Of a stretch of 64,000 nt of DNA, positions 16,738 to 24,235 are shown one piece after another. How positions within the stretch are numbered: position 1 is the first letter of the stretch; every line of letters begins with the position of its first letter. Source of the stretch: Chakrabartyella piscis (GTDB lineage: Bacteria; Bacillota; Clostridia; Lachnospirales; Anaerotignaceae); assembly GCA_030067835.1 (NCBI GenBank), contig CP092441.1, positions 1,860,001 to 1,924,000 of the forward strand, given 5' to 3'. A model generated the notes under the pieces. It had not been told where the DNA came from and did not search any database. It saw only the letters and a list, made by a program, of their open reading frames with translations. Both the position numbers and the translations under genes were made by a program.

Positions 16738-16806
16738 TACGGCGGCAGCAAGCCACCGCCCTACAGTCATATTTTAGGTTTTGTAGGGGATAGCTTCGCT
16801 GTCCCG
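16738..16806. repeat. Two dispersed hairpins between capsid and scaffold genes
   Basis: The first has arms GGCGG(C/T) and CCGCC with the tail CTACAG; the second reads TTGTAGGGGATAGC...GTCCC, the same family in the opposite orientation. They occupy most of the 136-base gap between the two genes. Confidence 0.7.
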
Positions 16807-16833
16807 TTGGTTCTAGTCCTTCACCATTCACCA

Positions 16834-17403
16834 TTAGTCCTTAGTCTCTTTCAGTCCCATTGCAGCACGCAAGGTATTGGATGCCGATGGCACACCGCCA
16901 CCTGATGCTCCGCCCACAAACACAGGACTTTTTCCACCTTCATCTAAGAAAGCGGTTGGATCTGCTTCTTTGTAGCTTTTCACAAAGTCATCGAAGCCCA
17001 AAAACTTCCCATCCTCTGATTTTTGCAATTTCTTTTCTGTCAAATCAGCTGTAAAAGCTTTTTTTGCTGACGTACTGGAAAACTGCATGCCAGAAACCGC
17101 TTCTTTCACAGAAAACTCATATGCTTGCTGTGACAACTTCCCTTGCAAGTCTTTGGTGTCTGTTTCATACTTGGTTTTCCATTCTTCAGCAGATTGTTTG
17201 ATGCCATCAATGTCCATGCTGGTAAATTCGCCAATCTTTTTGTTGGCTTCTTCCAGCTGTGTTTTCAGGCCATCACGTTCTGTTTCCATCTGCTCAAATC
17301 CTGTCTTTGCTTTGCCAATGTCCCCCGTGTTCAGATCCAAAATTGCTTTCATTTGTTCCTCTGTCACTTCTGGAAAGATTGCTTTTACTTCTTCACGTTT
17401 CAT
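16834..17403 (-). CDS. Phage scaffolding protein (GP20-like)
   Basis: A 189-aa protein with a long charged coiled coil (TGFEQMETERDGLKTQLEEA, SAEEWKTKYETD) and a Gly/Ser-rich C-terminus, matching the phage minor structural GP20/scaffold family that directs capsid assembly. It lies upstream of the major capsid gene. The start has a GAGAGGAG site about seven bases away. Confidence 0.85.
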   Translation of the reverse strand: MKREEVKAIFPEVTEEQMKAILDLNTGDIGKAKTGFEQMETERDGLKTQLEEANKKIGEFTSMDIDGIKQSAEEWKTKYETDTKDLQGKLSQQAYEFSVKEAVSGMQFSSTSAKKAFTADLTEKKLQKSEDGKFLGFDDFVKSYKEADPTAFLDEGGKSPVFVGGASGGGVPSASNTLRAAMGLKETKD

Positions 17404-17483
17404 ATGTTTTCTCCTCTCAACTTTCAGTTTGTCATCACAGTTCTTTCTGCTCGTCTTGATAGTTTCTCGAGATTCCGCTCATA

Positions 17484-17577
17484 AAAATAAGACCTTTTTA
17501 CGTCTTGTCTAGGACGAGATGAAGGTCACCCTCTTTCTGGTTGCAATAAAAAACCACCCAACGAATTGTTAAGTGGT
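17484..17577 (-). terminator. Terminator hairpin(s) between small phage gene and scaffold
   Basis: At 17553-17577 a 10-bp stem (ACCACTTAAC with GTTGGGTGGT on the minus strand, two G-T pairs, AATTC loop) is followed by TTTTTT. A weaker hairpin (AAGAC/GTCTT) with a T run lies at 17484-17506. Late transcription must pass both to reach the scaffold and capsid, so antitermination or partial attenuation is likely. Confidence 0.65.
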
Positions 17578-17579
17578 CA

Positions 17580-17759
17580 TTACTCTGATACTGTTTCAAA
17601 TAGCTCTTTTTCATACAGATAGCCTTGTATCTGTTCATCTTCATCATAGCCTTCTTCGTCAATGATTCTGAATAAACCATCTTCCTCCCCAAGGCACTCA
17701 TAGACTGTATTCTCAATCAAGCAACAAGGATCTGATGTACCTATATATTTAACTTTCAT
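17580..17759 (-). CDS. Small acidic phage protein (59 aa)
   Basis: The ATG at 17759 overlaps the end of the upstream minor head gene by 11 bases. The product begins MKVKYIGTSDPCCLIENTVY and is acidic. Small proteins of this type occur next to head morphogenesis genes in many Clostridia phages. Because the upstream protein ends in a nuclease-like domain, an immunity role is conceivable but is only an inference from adjacency. Confidence 0.65.
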   Translation of the reverse strand: MKVKYIGTSDPCCLIENTVYECLGEEDGLFRIIDEEGYDEDEQIQGYLYEKELFETVSE

Positions 17760-19278
17760 TTGCAAACACCCTCTTTACTTTCATTTTAATTCTACCAGTG
17801 TCTTTACTTTCAAACCAGTGCAACTCTACGTGTTTAATCGTACCATCTGGATATTCCACATATCCATCGCCTCTTACTTTTTTCCATTCAGTTTCAATTA
17901 CACCAAACTGATCTTCCAAATGTTTTGCAACTTTTATTTGTTTATTTGTTCCTTTGCCTGCAAATGTTACAACCTTTGTAATTTCAGTACCTTCTACTAT
18001 TTTCCCTGTCACTTTTTTCCCTAAATCAGGTATCAAAACAGTATCTCTAAAAGCAGCGGCACTTAATGTTCTCGGTATTACTATGTTTTCTTCTATTATA
18101 CCACTTTTTTCACCATTCGCAACCCTTTTCGCTGCATTTGTCGCCTTGGTCGCCTGACTCTTTCCATATCCACCCACACTGGTTCTATCACTTGCCCGTT
18201 TGAGACCTGTCTGCTTCAAAAAGTCATCTTCCCGTGCTTGCCAAGCCTTCAGCTTCACCGCTGTATCATCAATGGACTGACCTGCAACTTCCATTGCCAC
18301 TTGTTCTCTTTTCCATTTTCTAATATTCCGCTCAATGTTTCTTTGTTCTTGCAAAGCTTCGTATTCCGTCATAGCTTTGCCATTGTAGGTGTAGTTTTTG
18401 GCTTTGTAATCTTCCAACTGCTCTTTGCTGTATGTCCTTGGACTACCTTCAAAATACGGTGAAAATCCATGTGAGCAATTCCAGCCACCAAGTCCAGCAC
18501 CAGTTCCATATCCAGTGGCTTCCACAAGTCCTTTGTATTCCTTGGATGTTCCAGACCTGCTGTACACTTCACCTTGCCACATGGCGTGTTCCAATCTTGC
18601 TCCAGCATGGGCGGAAACTTCCACCAAATCACAACCCATTTCTTCTGCCCTGGCTTCTTGTAGTTGTAGGGCTGTCTGGTTCACTCCTGTGATGGTTGCT
18701 CTACGCACTGCCACTTCCAGACTATCCACTTTGCCACTGGCATATGTAACAGCACCCAATCCGTCTTTGCTCAATTCCTTGATGGCATTTCTAATAGCGG
18801 TATTGTAATCCATACCACCCATTGTGATCTGCATATATGCCTTATCCAAAGCGTTGCGAAATTGATTGCTTCCTGTCACAGCAGTGGTACGAACCAAATT
18901 AGAAAATGTAGCATTTGTTTTACTATATCCAGCACTGAGAATGCTTTGCAACTCCTTGGATGCAGATATGGGTGATGGCGTAAGTCCTGCTCTTGCATAC
19001 ACCGAATCATCAGACTCCAAAGCATACCAAGCAGATTCTTTCATCAAGTTCTTTAGTTCTGTTTGGGATAAGGTGGTTTTGGCTGCCAATTTTTCAATGA
19101 TTTCTTCTCGTACAATGCCCATTTCTTCCAGCACCGTAGCTTGATGTTCTGCTGCTGGGATCCAGTAGTCATATTCATTGATTCTTCTTGCCATATCTGA
19201 TAAAATATCCTGCTCCACTTGTTCATAAAGAGTGACCATGGAAGTTGGTACATCAGATAGATATTCTGGTGATAGCAT
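17749..19278 (-). CDS. Phage minor head protein with C-terminal nuclease-like domain
   Basis: This 509-aa protein has an N-terminal phage minor capsid (Phage_min_cap2) region: MLSPEYLSDVPTSMVTLYEQ, then VAVRRATITGVNQTALQLQE and the conserved GWNCSHGFSPYFEG. The last 110 residues (ITKVVTFAGKGTNKQIKVAK, GTIKHVELHWFESKDTGRIK) resemble the PBECR-type nuclease domains fused to phage head proteins. The first part places it at the portal vertex; the fusion could deliver or control a nuclease at infection. The start is the ATG at 19278. Confidence 0.8.
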   Translation of the reverse strand: MLSPEYLSDVPTSMVTLYEQVEQDILSDMARRINEYDYWIPAAEHQATVLEEMGIVREEIIEKLAAKTTLSQTELKNLMKESAWYALESDDSVYARAGLTPSPISASKELQSILSAGYSKTNATFSNLVRTTAVTGSNQFRNALDKAYMQITMGGMDYNTAIRNAIKELSKDGLGAVTYASGKVDSLEVAVRRATITGVNQTALQLQEARAEEMGCDLVEVSAHAGARLEHAMWQGEVYSRSGTSKEYKGLVEATGYGTGAGLGGWNCSHGFSPYFEGSPRTYSKEQLEDYKAKNYTYNGKAMTEYEALQEQRNIERNIRKWKREQVAMEVAGQSIDDTAVKLKAWQAREDDFLKQTGLKRASDRTSVGGYGKSQATKATNAAKRVANGEKSGIIEENIVIPRTLSAAAFRDTVLIPDLGKKVTGKIVEGTEITKVVTFAGKGTNKQIKVAKHLEDQFGVIETEWKKVRGDGYVEYPDGTIKHVELHWFESKDTGRIKMKVKRVFANES

Positions 19279-19302
19279 TCATACCACCGCCTTTCTTGCA
19301 AT

Positions 19303-19327
19303 AAAAAAACAACCAATAGAGGTTGTT
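19303..19327 (-). terminator. Minus-strand terminator upstream of minor head gene
   Basis: A 7-bp stem (AACAACC/GGTTGTT) with an AATAGA loop is followed by seven T on the minus strand. It lies between antitoxin RNA 2 and the minor head gene and would limit read-through from the portal side. Confidence 0.65.
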
Positions 19328-19351
19328 CTGTGTGACAAAATCTGATATAAT
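19323..19351 (+). promoter_or_regulatory. Promoter of toxin 2
   Basis: A perfect TATAAT at 19346-19351 has TTGTTC 17 bp upstream (19323-19328). The predicted transcript starts near 19358 and reaches the toxin start codon after about 50 nt. Confidence 0.6.
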
Positions 19352-19408
19352 TCTTGCAAGCGTAGTGCATAAGGGCGGTTGGCTCATCCCCGAAAGGTGG
19401 TGAAGCCT

Positions 19409-19492
19409 ATGACAACATATGAATCCATATCATTGATGATAGCGTTTTCTATACTTGTTGTACATATTCTTTCTTTTAAGAATAAAAAATAG
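19409..19492 (+). CDS. Holin-like type I toxin 2 (27 aa)
   Basis: The ATG at 19409 follows AAGGTGGTGAAGCCT, and the frame ends in TAG at 19492. The peptide starts MTTYESISLMIAFSILVVHI and ends in a basic KNKK tail: one membrane helix, same length as toxin 1, with 10 of 27 identical positions and mostly conservative changes elsewhere. It is encoded opposite to the phage late genes and has its own promoter, terminator and opposing RNA, so it is a second Hol-Tox/TxpA-like type I module. Confidence 0.8.
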   Translation: MTTYESISLMIAFSILVVHILSFKNKK

Positions 19493-19596
19493 ACCGCTCC
19501 AACGCAAAAGGTTCAGGTCTATTTTTAGATGATACTATGAGCCTTACCGCCTTTGAAGCGGCTATGCTAGAGGGGTGTTACCAGCACCTCTCTTTT
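19484..19596 (-). ncRNA. Candidate antisense antitoxin RNA 2
   Basis: A consensus promoter at 19603-19631 drives an RNA of about 110 nt toward the toxin gene on the other strand. It contains a GCCGC-TTCAAAG-GCGGT hairpin and ends in a 10-bp terminator stem (AAAATAGACC/GGTCTATTTT around a 20-nt loop) followed by T residues. Its 3' end overlaps the last codons and the 3' untranslated region of the toxin mRNA. The layout mirrors module 1. Confidence 0.7.
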
Positions 19597-19600
19597 TTTT
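19567..19600 (+). terminator. Terminator of toxin-2 transcript
   Basis: A 9-bp stem (AGAGGGGTG with CACCTCTCT, one G-T pair) is followed by eight T. It ends the toxin 2 transcript about 90 nt past the stop codon. Confidence 0.75.
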
Positions 19601-19602
19601 TC

Positions 19603-19631
19603 ATTATATGCAAATTTTGCTGTCTTGTCAA
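19603..19631 (-). promoter_or_regulatory. Consensus promoter of antitoxin RNA 2
   Basis: On the minus strand TTGACA (19631-19626), a 17-bp spacer and TATAAT (19608-19603) form a perfect sigma-A promoter. It is stronger than the toxin promoter, as expected for an antitoxin that must be in excess. Confidence 0.8.
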
Positions 19632-19650
19632 TCATTTCAACTGTTTTTCC

Positions 19651-20174
19651 TCAAAACATCACATCCCCATCATCTGGCAAATATTCCTTTGCTTCTTCTT
19701 CTGAAATCCCAAAATACCAAGCCAAAAACTTTTCTTTCTTCAAATACCCACTGTCCACCATAGCTTTTCTTTGGGCATATTCCACCGTGGTATCTGTCAA
19801 AATCCCATCGCCCCAAGCAAAGGAAACTTCATAGTCTCCAGAAGGTGCAAGCTTATACAAGCTGGTGTAGAAATCCATTGCCCAAATGAGCTGTTCCAAT
19901 GCAAACTGCAAGTTCTTTTGCATTTCGCATACAGAAGAATAGCTTCTTTGTTTGCTCATTCGCACTTCTTCTGCTGTTTTCTCTTGGTTCTGTGGATCAG
20001 ATAGTGTCCCATAGGATAAGCAGCAAGCAAATTCAATGTGTCTTAGAAGTTGATTCAACCCATTGAACAAAGAGGTATCTCTAATTTCTGGACTAAACAC
20101 CTCATACAAATCCTTACCACTGCCTGCATCCAGTGCAAGCTGGCGGAATAGCCTATCATTTCCAACTGGTAACA
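19651..20174 (-). pseudogene. Phage portal protein, 5' part deleted at IS junction
   Basis: About 174 residues remain, matching the C-terminal third of SPP1-type portal proteins (KTAEEVRMSKQRSYSSVCEM, ALEQLIWAMDFYTSLYKL, YFGISEEEAKEYLPDDG). Upstream the frame runs straight into the IS3 end at 20175; the ATG visible at the junction takes its first base from the IS. Full-length portals are about 450-500 aa, so the head part is lost. With no portal or terminase the prophage cannot package DNA. Confidence 0.88.
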
Positions 20175-20252
20175 TGGAATGGCTATACTTAACTAGACAG
20201 AAAAGATAAGGTCATGTAAAATAAAACTAATATAAAATAAGGAGATGATTAC

Positions 20253-20540
20253 ATGACTAAAAAACGACAACGAAGAGAATTTACAGAAGAATTTAAACAG
20301 CAGATGGTTCAATTATATAACAACGGAAAATCGAAAGCAGATATCAATCGTGAATACGATTTAACACCATCGGCACTGAATCGCTGGATACAGCGTTACA
20401 ATGCTACTGGTTCTACAAAAGAAGCTGATAATCGCACACCAGAAGAAGCTGAACTCATCAAACTTCGTAAAGAGCTACAACAGCTACGAATGGAAAATGA
20501 CATACTAAAGCAAGCGGCGCTGATATTCGGACGAAAGTAA
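20253..20540 (+). CDS. IS3 transposase OrfA
   Basis: A 95-aa helix-turn-helix protein (RREFTEEFKQQMVQLYNNGK, YDLTPSALNRWIQRY) ending in a leucine-zipper-like helix (ELIKLRKELQQLRMENDILK). It recognises the IS ends. The last codons CGA AAG TAA contain AAAG, where a -1 slip would enter the orfB frame and make the OrfAB transposase, as in other IS3 elements. It is preceded by AAGGAG. Confidence 0.93.
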   Translation: MTKKRQRREFTEEFKQQMVQLYNNGKSKADINREYDLTPSALNRWIQRYNATGSTKEADNRTPEEAELIKLRKELQQLRMENDILKQAALIFGRK

Positions 20541-20581
20541 TTGTAATTCGAGCAAATCGACACAAATACTCTATATCAGCC

Positions 20582-21364
20582 ATGTGTAAATGCCTTGAAA
20601 TCAGCAGGAGTACCTACTATTACGAGGCTTCGTCCAAGAAAGATGATACGGAATTAGAACAAGAAATTGAACGGATTTTTTATGAAAATAAAGAAGTCTA
20701 CGGAAGTCGTAAAATGAAAAAAGAGCTGAAGAAGTTGGGCAAACAGGTTTCTAGACGCAGAATTTGCCGCATTATGAAACGTTTAGGGCTAATTTCGGTC
20801 TATACCGTTGCCAAGTTCAAACCACAAAAGCAACAATGCAATGAGTCGCCAGTAAAAAACGAACTAGCTCGTCAATTTGATAACCAGCCTCCCAATGCAG
20901 TAATTGTTGGGGATTTGACGTATGTTCGAGTGAACTATAAATGGAACTATGTTTGTATCTTAATTGATTTATTCAACCGAGAAATCGTTGGATTTAGTGC
21001 AGGACTTCACAAAAATGCTCAGTTGGTATATGATGCTTTTGCAACAATCAAAGGGAATTTATCTGAAATCGAGTTGTTCCATACGGATCGAGGCAGCGAG
21101 TTTAAAAACTATCTCATTGATGAAATGTTAGATGTGTTTCAGATCAAACGATCCCTCAGCATGAAGGGCTGCCCCTATGATAATGCAGTTGCAGAAGCCA
21201 ATTTCAAGGTATTCAAAACAGAATTTGTTCGAGGACGAAATTTCGTCAGTTTGGAGCAATTGAAGTTAGAACTTGCAGACTATGTGCATTGGTTCAATAA
21301 CATACGTTTGCATGGCTCTTTGGATTATAGAACACCAGCCGAATATCGGGTACTGACCTTATAA
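20582..21364 (+). CDS. IS3 transposase OrfB (DDE catalytic domain)
   Basis: A 260-aa product from the first ATG; the frame is open upstream past 20534, so the native product is probably the OrfAB frameshift fusion. An HTH_21 region (EVYGSRKMKKELKKLGKQVS) precedes the rve integrase core with catalytic Asp in VIVGDLTYV, Asp in LFHTDRGSEF and Glu in NAVAEANFKVFK. The frame is intact and the element could be active. Confidence 0.92.
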   Translation: MCKCLEISRSTYYYEASSKKDDTELEQEIERIFYENKEVYGSRKMKKELKKLGKQVSRRRICRIMKRLGLISVYTVAKFKPQKQQCNESPVKNELARQFDNQPPNAVIVGDLTYVRVNYKWNYVCILIDLFNREIVGFSAGLHKNAQLVYDAFATIKGNLSEIELFHTDRGSEFKNYLIDEMLDVFQIKRSLSMKGCPYDNAVAEANFKVFKTEFVRGRNFVSLEQLKLELADYVHWFNNIRLHGSLDYRTPAEYRVLTL

Positions 21365-21393
21365 AAATTGTCCAAAAAAGTGTTGACATTCCA

Positions 21394-21927
21394 ATTTTCA
21401 GCTAACGTCAAATTATTGAGTTGGCTAATATTTGCTGAATCCCTTGCAGATATGCCTACCATCTTATTTGCCAACTTTGAATACGTCATGTATAGCTTAT
21501 CTGCATTTTTACTTCCCTGACCTTTGGCATACTCCACCAACTCTTTGATGATGTCTGTTTCTGACTTCCTTGTAATCTTCCCTTGCTTTCTGGTCAACTG
21601 CCATTCAGTAGTTTGTCTTTCCATGAGAATTTTTTCCATTTCATTGAAAGCCTTGATATATAACAATTTCCACTCAAGTGCTTTTTTTCCTGTAAAGCCC
21701 ATGACCAACAAAGAGAATCCATCTCTGTTCATGAAATACATTTTGTACTCTTGCCCATTTTTCGAGAGATATTTTGACTGGTGAAACATGCTTTTCATTA
21801 CGCAATTTTGCGTAATGAGATTCTCTATGGCTCTCACTGTGTCGTTATGCCTTTTCTCAAAATACTCTGCGACTTGCACACTGCTACATACCGCTTCTTT
21901 ATTTTTCAAAACTACCAATTCATTCAT
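21394..21927 (-). pseudogene. Rha-family phage regulatory protein, 3' end replaced by IS
   Basis: The N-terminal Rha domain is complete (KNKEAVCSSVQVAEYFEKRH, MNRDGFSLLVMGFTGKKALE), followed by part of a helical C-terminal region. Coding continues into the IS, which adds about 10 foreign residues before a stop. Rha proteins lie in the early region of temperate phages and affect host-dependent lytic growth. The loss of its 3' part and of all the following early genes marks the deletion boundary. Confidence 0.85.
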
Positions 21928-21937
21928 ACTTATGGAA

Positions 21938-22126
21938 TCACTTCCCTTCCACGGCTACAACTCTATTGCCTTCCAAAAATCTGTTTATATCTTGCTCGCT
22001 TACCCTTACGGTTTTCGTGCCACCTAATCTAGTAGCTCCAAGCTTCCCCTTTCTTATCCACTCTCTAATTGTACCTTCAGATACCTTTAATATATCCGCC
22101 ACCTCGAAAGTCGTATAAAATTTCAT
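21938..22126 (-). CDS. Excisionase-type helix-turn-helix protein
   Basis: A 62-aa MerR/Xis-like DNA-binding protein: MKFYTTFEVADILKVSEGTI, then WIRKGKLGATRLGGTKTVRV, the pattern of helix-turn-helix domains in excisionases. It is transcribed away from the repressor, at the start of the leftward early operon. It probably helps excision or acts as a Cro-like regulator. One repressor operator-like site (22007-22019) lies within it. Confidence 0.75.
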   Translation of the reverse strand: MKFYTTFEVADILKVSEGTIREWIRKGKLGATRLGGTKTVRVSEQDINRFLEGNRVVAVEGK

Positions 22127-22153
22127 CTTTTCACCTCTTTTCTATTGCTTTTC

Positions 22154-22299
22154 GTCGGTTTTCGTGCTAAAATCAATTTACCAGATTAAATTTAACAAAA
22201 AACTATACACCGAAATACTTTTCACACGATTTTCGTGCTTATAAGGTTATTTTACACTCTGTTTTCGTGTAAGTCAATAGCTTTTGCACGGTTTTCGTA
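22154..22299. promoter_or_regulatory. Operator array for the phage repressor
   Basis: The divergent intergenic region contains a palindrome CACGATTTTCGTG at 22225-22237 and three close relatives: GTCGGTTTTCGTG (22154-22166), CTCTGTTTTCGTG (22257-22269) and CACGGTTTTCGTA (22287-22299). A fifth (TACGGTTTTCGTG) is at 22007-22019. The common TTTTCGTG core and dyad symmetry are as expected for CI-type operators between divergent promoters. Confidence 0.8.
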
Positions 22300-22329
22300 T
22301 TATTTTGGTGTAATTGTGGAGGTGTGCCA

Positions 22330-22995
22330 ATGGATACGATGGATAGAATAGAAGAACTTGTGAAAGATAACCAAATGAACCAAGCTGATTTAGCTAGAGC
22401 GACCGGAGCTAGAAGCAGTTCTGTCAGTGATTGGTTTAAACGTAAAAGTACGTCTTATAATAAATATTTAAGTGAGATAGCTGACTGTTTCGGTGTAACC
22501 ACCGATTATCTTCTTGGTAACGTGTCTGAACCTTTTTTCAGGCTAGATAACGAAGCCATATTGGCTGATATAAACAGCTATGAAGATGTGCCTGTCAAAA
22601 AAAGTACACGCATCCCTGTCCTTGGGCGTGTTGCTGCTGGTATTCCGCTAGAAGCTATAGAAGAAATAGTGGACTGGGAAGAGATTCCAGAAGAAATGAG
22701 CCGTGGCGGTGAATATTTTGGCTTGGTAATTGCTGGCGATAGCATGGAACCACGCATCTGCAAAGGAGATGTGGTAATTGTTCGTAAACAATCAGACGTG
22801 GAAAGCGGTGAAATTGCAATTGTCATCGTCAATGGCAATGAAGGTACTTGTAAAAAAGTAATTAAACATGATGACGGAATCAGTCTAGTATCATTGAATC
22901 CAACTTATGACCCCAAATTTTACACATGGAAAGAAATAGAAAGCACCCCTATCTCTATCAACGGGAAAGTTGTAGAGCTAAGAGGGAAATTTTAA
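22330..22995 (+). CDS. CI/LexA-type phage repressor with S24 peptidase domain
   Basis: A 222-residue-class protein (start ATG 22330, seven bases from GGAGG; an in-frame GTG two codons earlier is too close). The XRE helix-turn-helix (QMNQADLARATGARSSSVSD) is followed by a linker, an Ala-Gly self-cleavage site (GRVAAGIP) and an S24 protease fold with the Ser nucleophile in AGDSMEPRI and the Lys of the dyad in TCKKVIK. It should maintain lysogeny and be inactivated on DNA damage. It faces the operator array. Confidence 0.93.
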   Translation: MDTMDRIEELVKDNQMNQADLARATGARSSSVSDWFKRKSTSYNKYLSEIADCFGVTTDYLLGNVSEPFFRLDNEAILADINSYEDVPVKKSTRIPVLGRVAAGIPLEAIEEIVDWEEIPEEMSRGGEYFGLVIAGDSMEPRICKGDVVIVRKQSDVESGEIAIVIVNGNEGTCKKVIKHDDGISLVSLNPTYDPKFYTWKEIESTPISINGKVVELRGKF

Positions 22996-22999
22996 CCAA

Positions 23000-23100
23000 T
23001 AAAAAAAGCCCCTGCACGCCAATGCAAGGACTTTTCATATAAAGGCGGCTACTAGGTAACCACTCTACGACAAGAGGATTATACCACGAAACCGCCTTAT
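23000..23100 (+). other. Terminator and structured segment between repressor and integrase
   Basis: At 23003-23036 an imperfect hairpin (AAAAGCCCCTGCA with TGCAAGGACTTTT) looks like the repressor terminator. At 23041-23099 AAGGCGG pairs with CCGCCTT around an inner hairpin (CTCT...AGAG), making a compact structure of about 60 nt just upstream of the integrase. It could be a small RNA or a leader. It shares a GCGGCTA...CTAG string with the 3' region of toxin module 2. Function unknown. Confidence 0.45.
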
Positions 23101-23136
23101 TTACCATACATTTTTACAAATAAGGAGGTTATTTTT

Positions 23137-24216
23137 ATGGCAAAAGCTACAAAATTGGCATCTGGACAATGGCGTGCCCAGGCATACAGCCACACGGAGA
23201 TTGTTGATGGCAAGCAAAAGAAGATTCGTGAAAGCTTCACGGCGCCAACAAAGAAGGAAGCAGAGTACCTTGCTGCAAAATTCAAAATGCAAAACAAAAG
23301 GACCGAGATTGTGAACATCTCACTTGGTGATGCAATGGAAGGCTATATCGACAGCAAAGATGGTATTCTATCCCCATCAACTGTCAGACAGTACCGCCAA
23401 ATCAAGCGTACATACCTTTTGGACTTGCAAAGTGTTCCACTAAAGGCGATTACGAACCTCAAAATTCAAATTGCTTTGAACCAGGATTACAAAGAAAAAG
23501 AACTGTCACCAAAGACAATGCGTAACATATCTTCCTTGTTGTCATCATCTATTCAGCTGTACAATGATGATTTTCGGTACCGTGTTACACTTCCAGAAAA
23601 GGAGCGTTATCAATACCATCTTCCCACGCAATCAGAGTTATCTTCTTTGTTGCGTAGCACAGAAGGCACAAAGCTACGAACTGCTATTCTATTGGCTATC
23701 TGTCTAGGACTTCGTAGAGGTGAAATCTGCGCTTTACAATGGAGTGATTTTGATTACGAACAAAAACTTGTCCAGATCAACAAAGCTATGGTCTTGGATG
23801 AAAAAGGAAGATGGCAAATCAAAAAGCCAAAATCCTACGCTGGAATACGTACTCTATCCGTGTCTGATGGTCTTATTGCAGAACTCAAAAAGATAGATGC
23901 TGCATCACCAATGGATGGATTGTCACCCACTCGTGTTTCTCAACAATTTGCAAGAGCTCTCAAAAAAGAAGGATTAAAAAAATTCAGATTCCATGATTTA
24001 AGACACTTCAACGCATCGACCATGATGGCAGAAGGAATCCCTGATAAATATGCTATTGAACGTATGGGGCACTCTACCACCGCTATTTTGAAAAGTGTGT
24101 ATCAACATACAGAAGATGCAAAAAGAGCAGAAACCGATAAGGTTATCAACCACTGTATTGATACGTTTTTGGAAAATAGTTCACACGAAAGTTCACACAA
24201 AATAAAAAACCCTTGA
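23137..24216 (+). CDS. int: Prophage tyrosine integrase
   Basis: A 359-aa integrase with an arm-binding N-terminus (MAKATKLASGQWRAQAYSHT), a core-binding domain and a catalytic domain. Visible catalytic residues: Arg in CLGLRRGEICAL, Lys in KKPKSYAGIR, His-x-x-Arg in FHDLRHFNAS, His in RMGHST and Tyr in SVYQHTE. It lies next to the tRNA-Thr 3' end, the standard position for a phage that uses a tRNA gene as attachment site. AAGGAGG precedes the ATG. Confidence 0.94.
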   Translation: MAKATKLASGQWRAQAYSHTEIVDGKQKKIRESFTAPTKKEAEYLAAKFKMQNKRTEIVNISLGDAMEGYIDSKDGILSPSTVRQYRQIKRTYLLDLQSVPLKAITNLKIQIALNQDYKEKELSPKTMRNISSLLSSSIQLYNDDFRYRVTLPEKERYQYHLPTQSELSSLLRSTEGTKLRTAILLAICLGLRRGEICALQWSDFDYEQKLVQINKAMVLDEKGRWQIKKPKSYAGIRTLSVSDGLIAELKKIDAASPMDGLSPTRVSQQFARALKKEGLKKFRFHDLRHFNASTMMAEGIPDKYAIERMGHSTTAILKSVYQHTEDAKRAETDKVINHCIDTFLENSSHESSHKIKNP

Positions 24217-24231
24217 ATAATCAAGGGTTTT
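24206..24231. terminator. Bidirectional terminator at integrase end
   Basis: An 11-bp perfect stem (AAAACCCTTGA with TCAAGGGTTTT, ATAA loop) includes the integrase stop codon. It could end transcription from both the integrase and the leftward sigH-tRNA unit. Confidence 0.85.
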
Positions 24232-24235
24232 ATGA

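Larger units (their letters stand above)
20175..21393 (+). mobile_element. IS3-family insertion sequence (1219 bp)
   Basis: The element has imperfect terminal inverted repeats of about 26 bp beginning TGGAATG at both ends and carries overlapping orfA and orfB with an IS3-type DDE domain. The left flank (ACA) and right flank (ATT) do not match, so no 3-bp target duplication is visible. The flanks are the 3' part of the portal gene and the interior of a Rha gene, which are not neighbours in an intact phage. This indicates a deletion next to or between IS copies. Confidence 0.92.
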
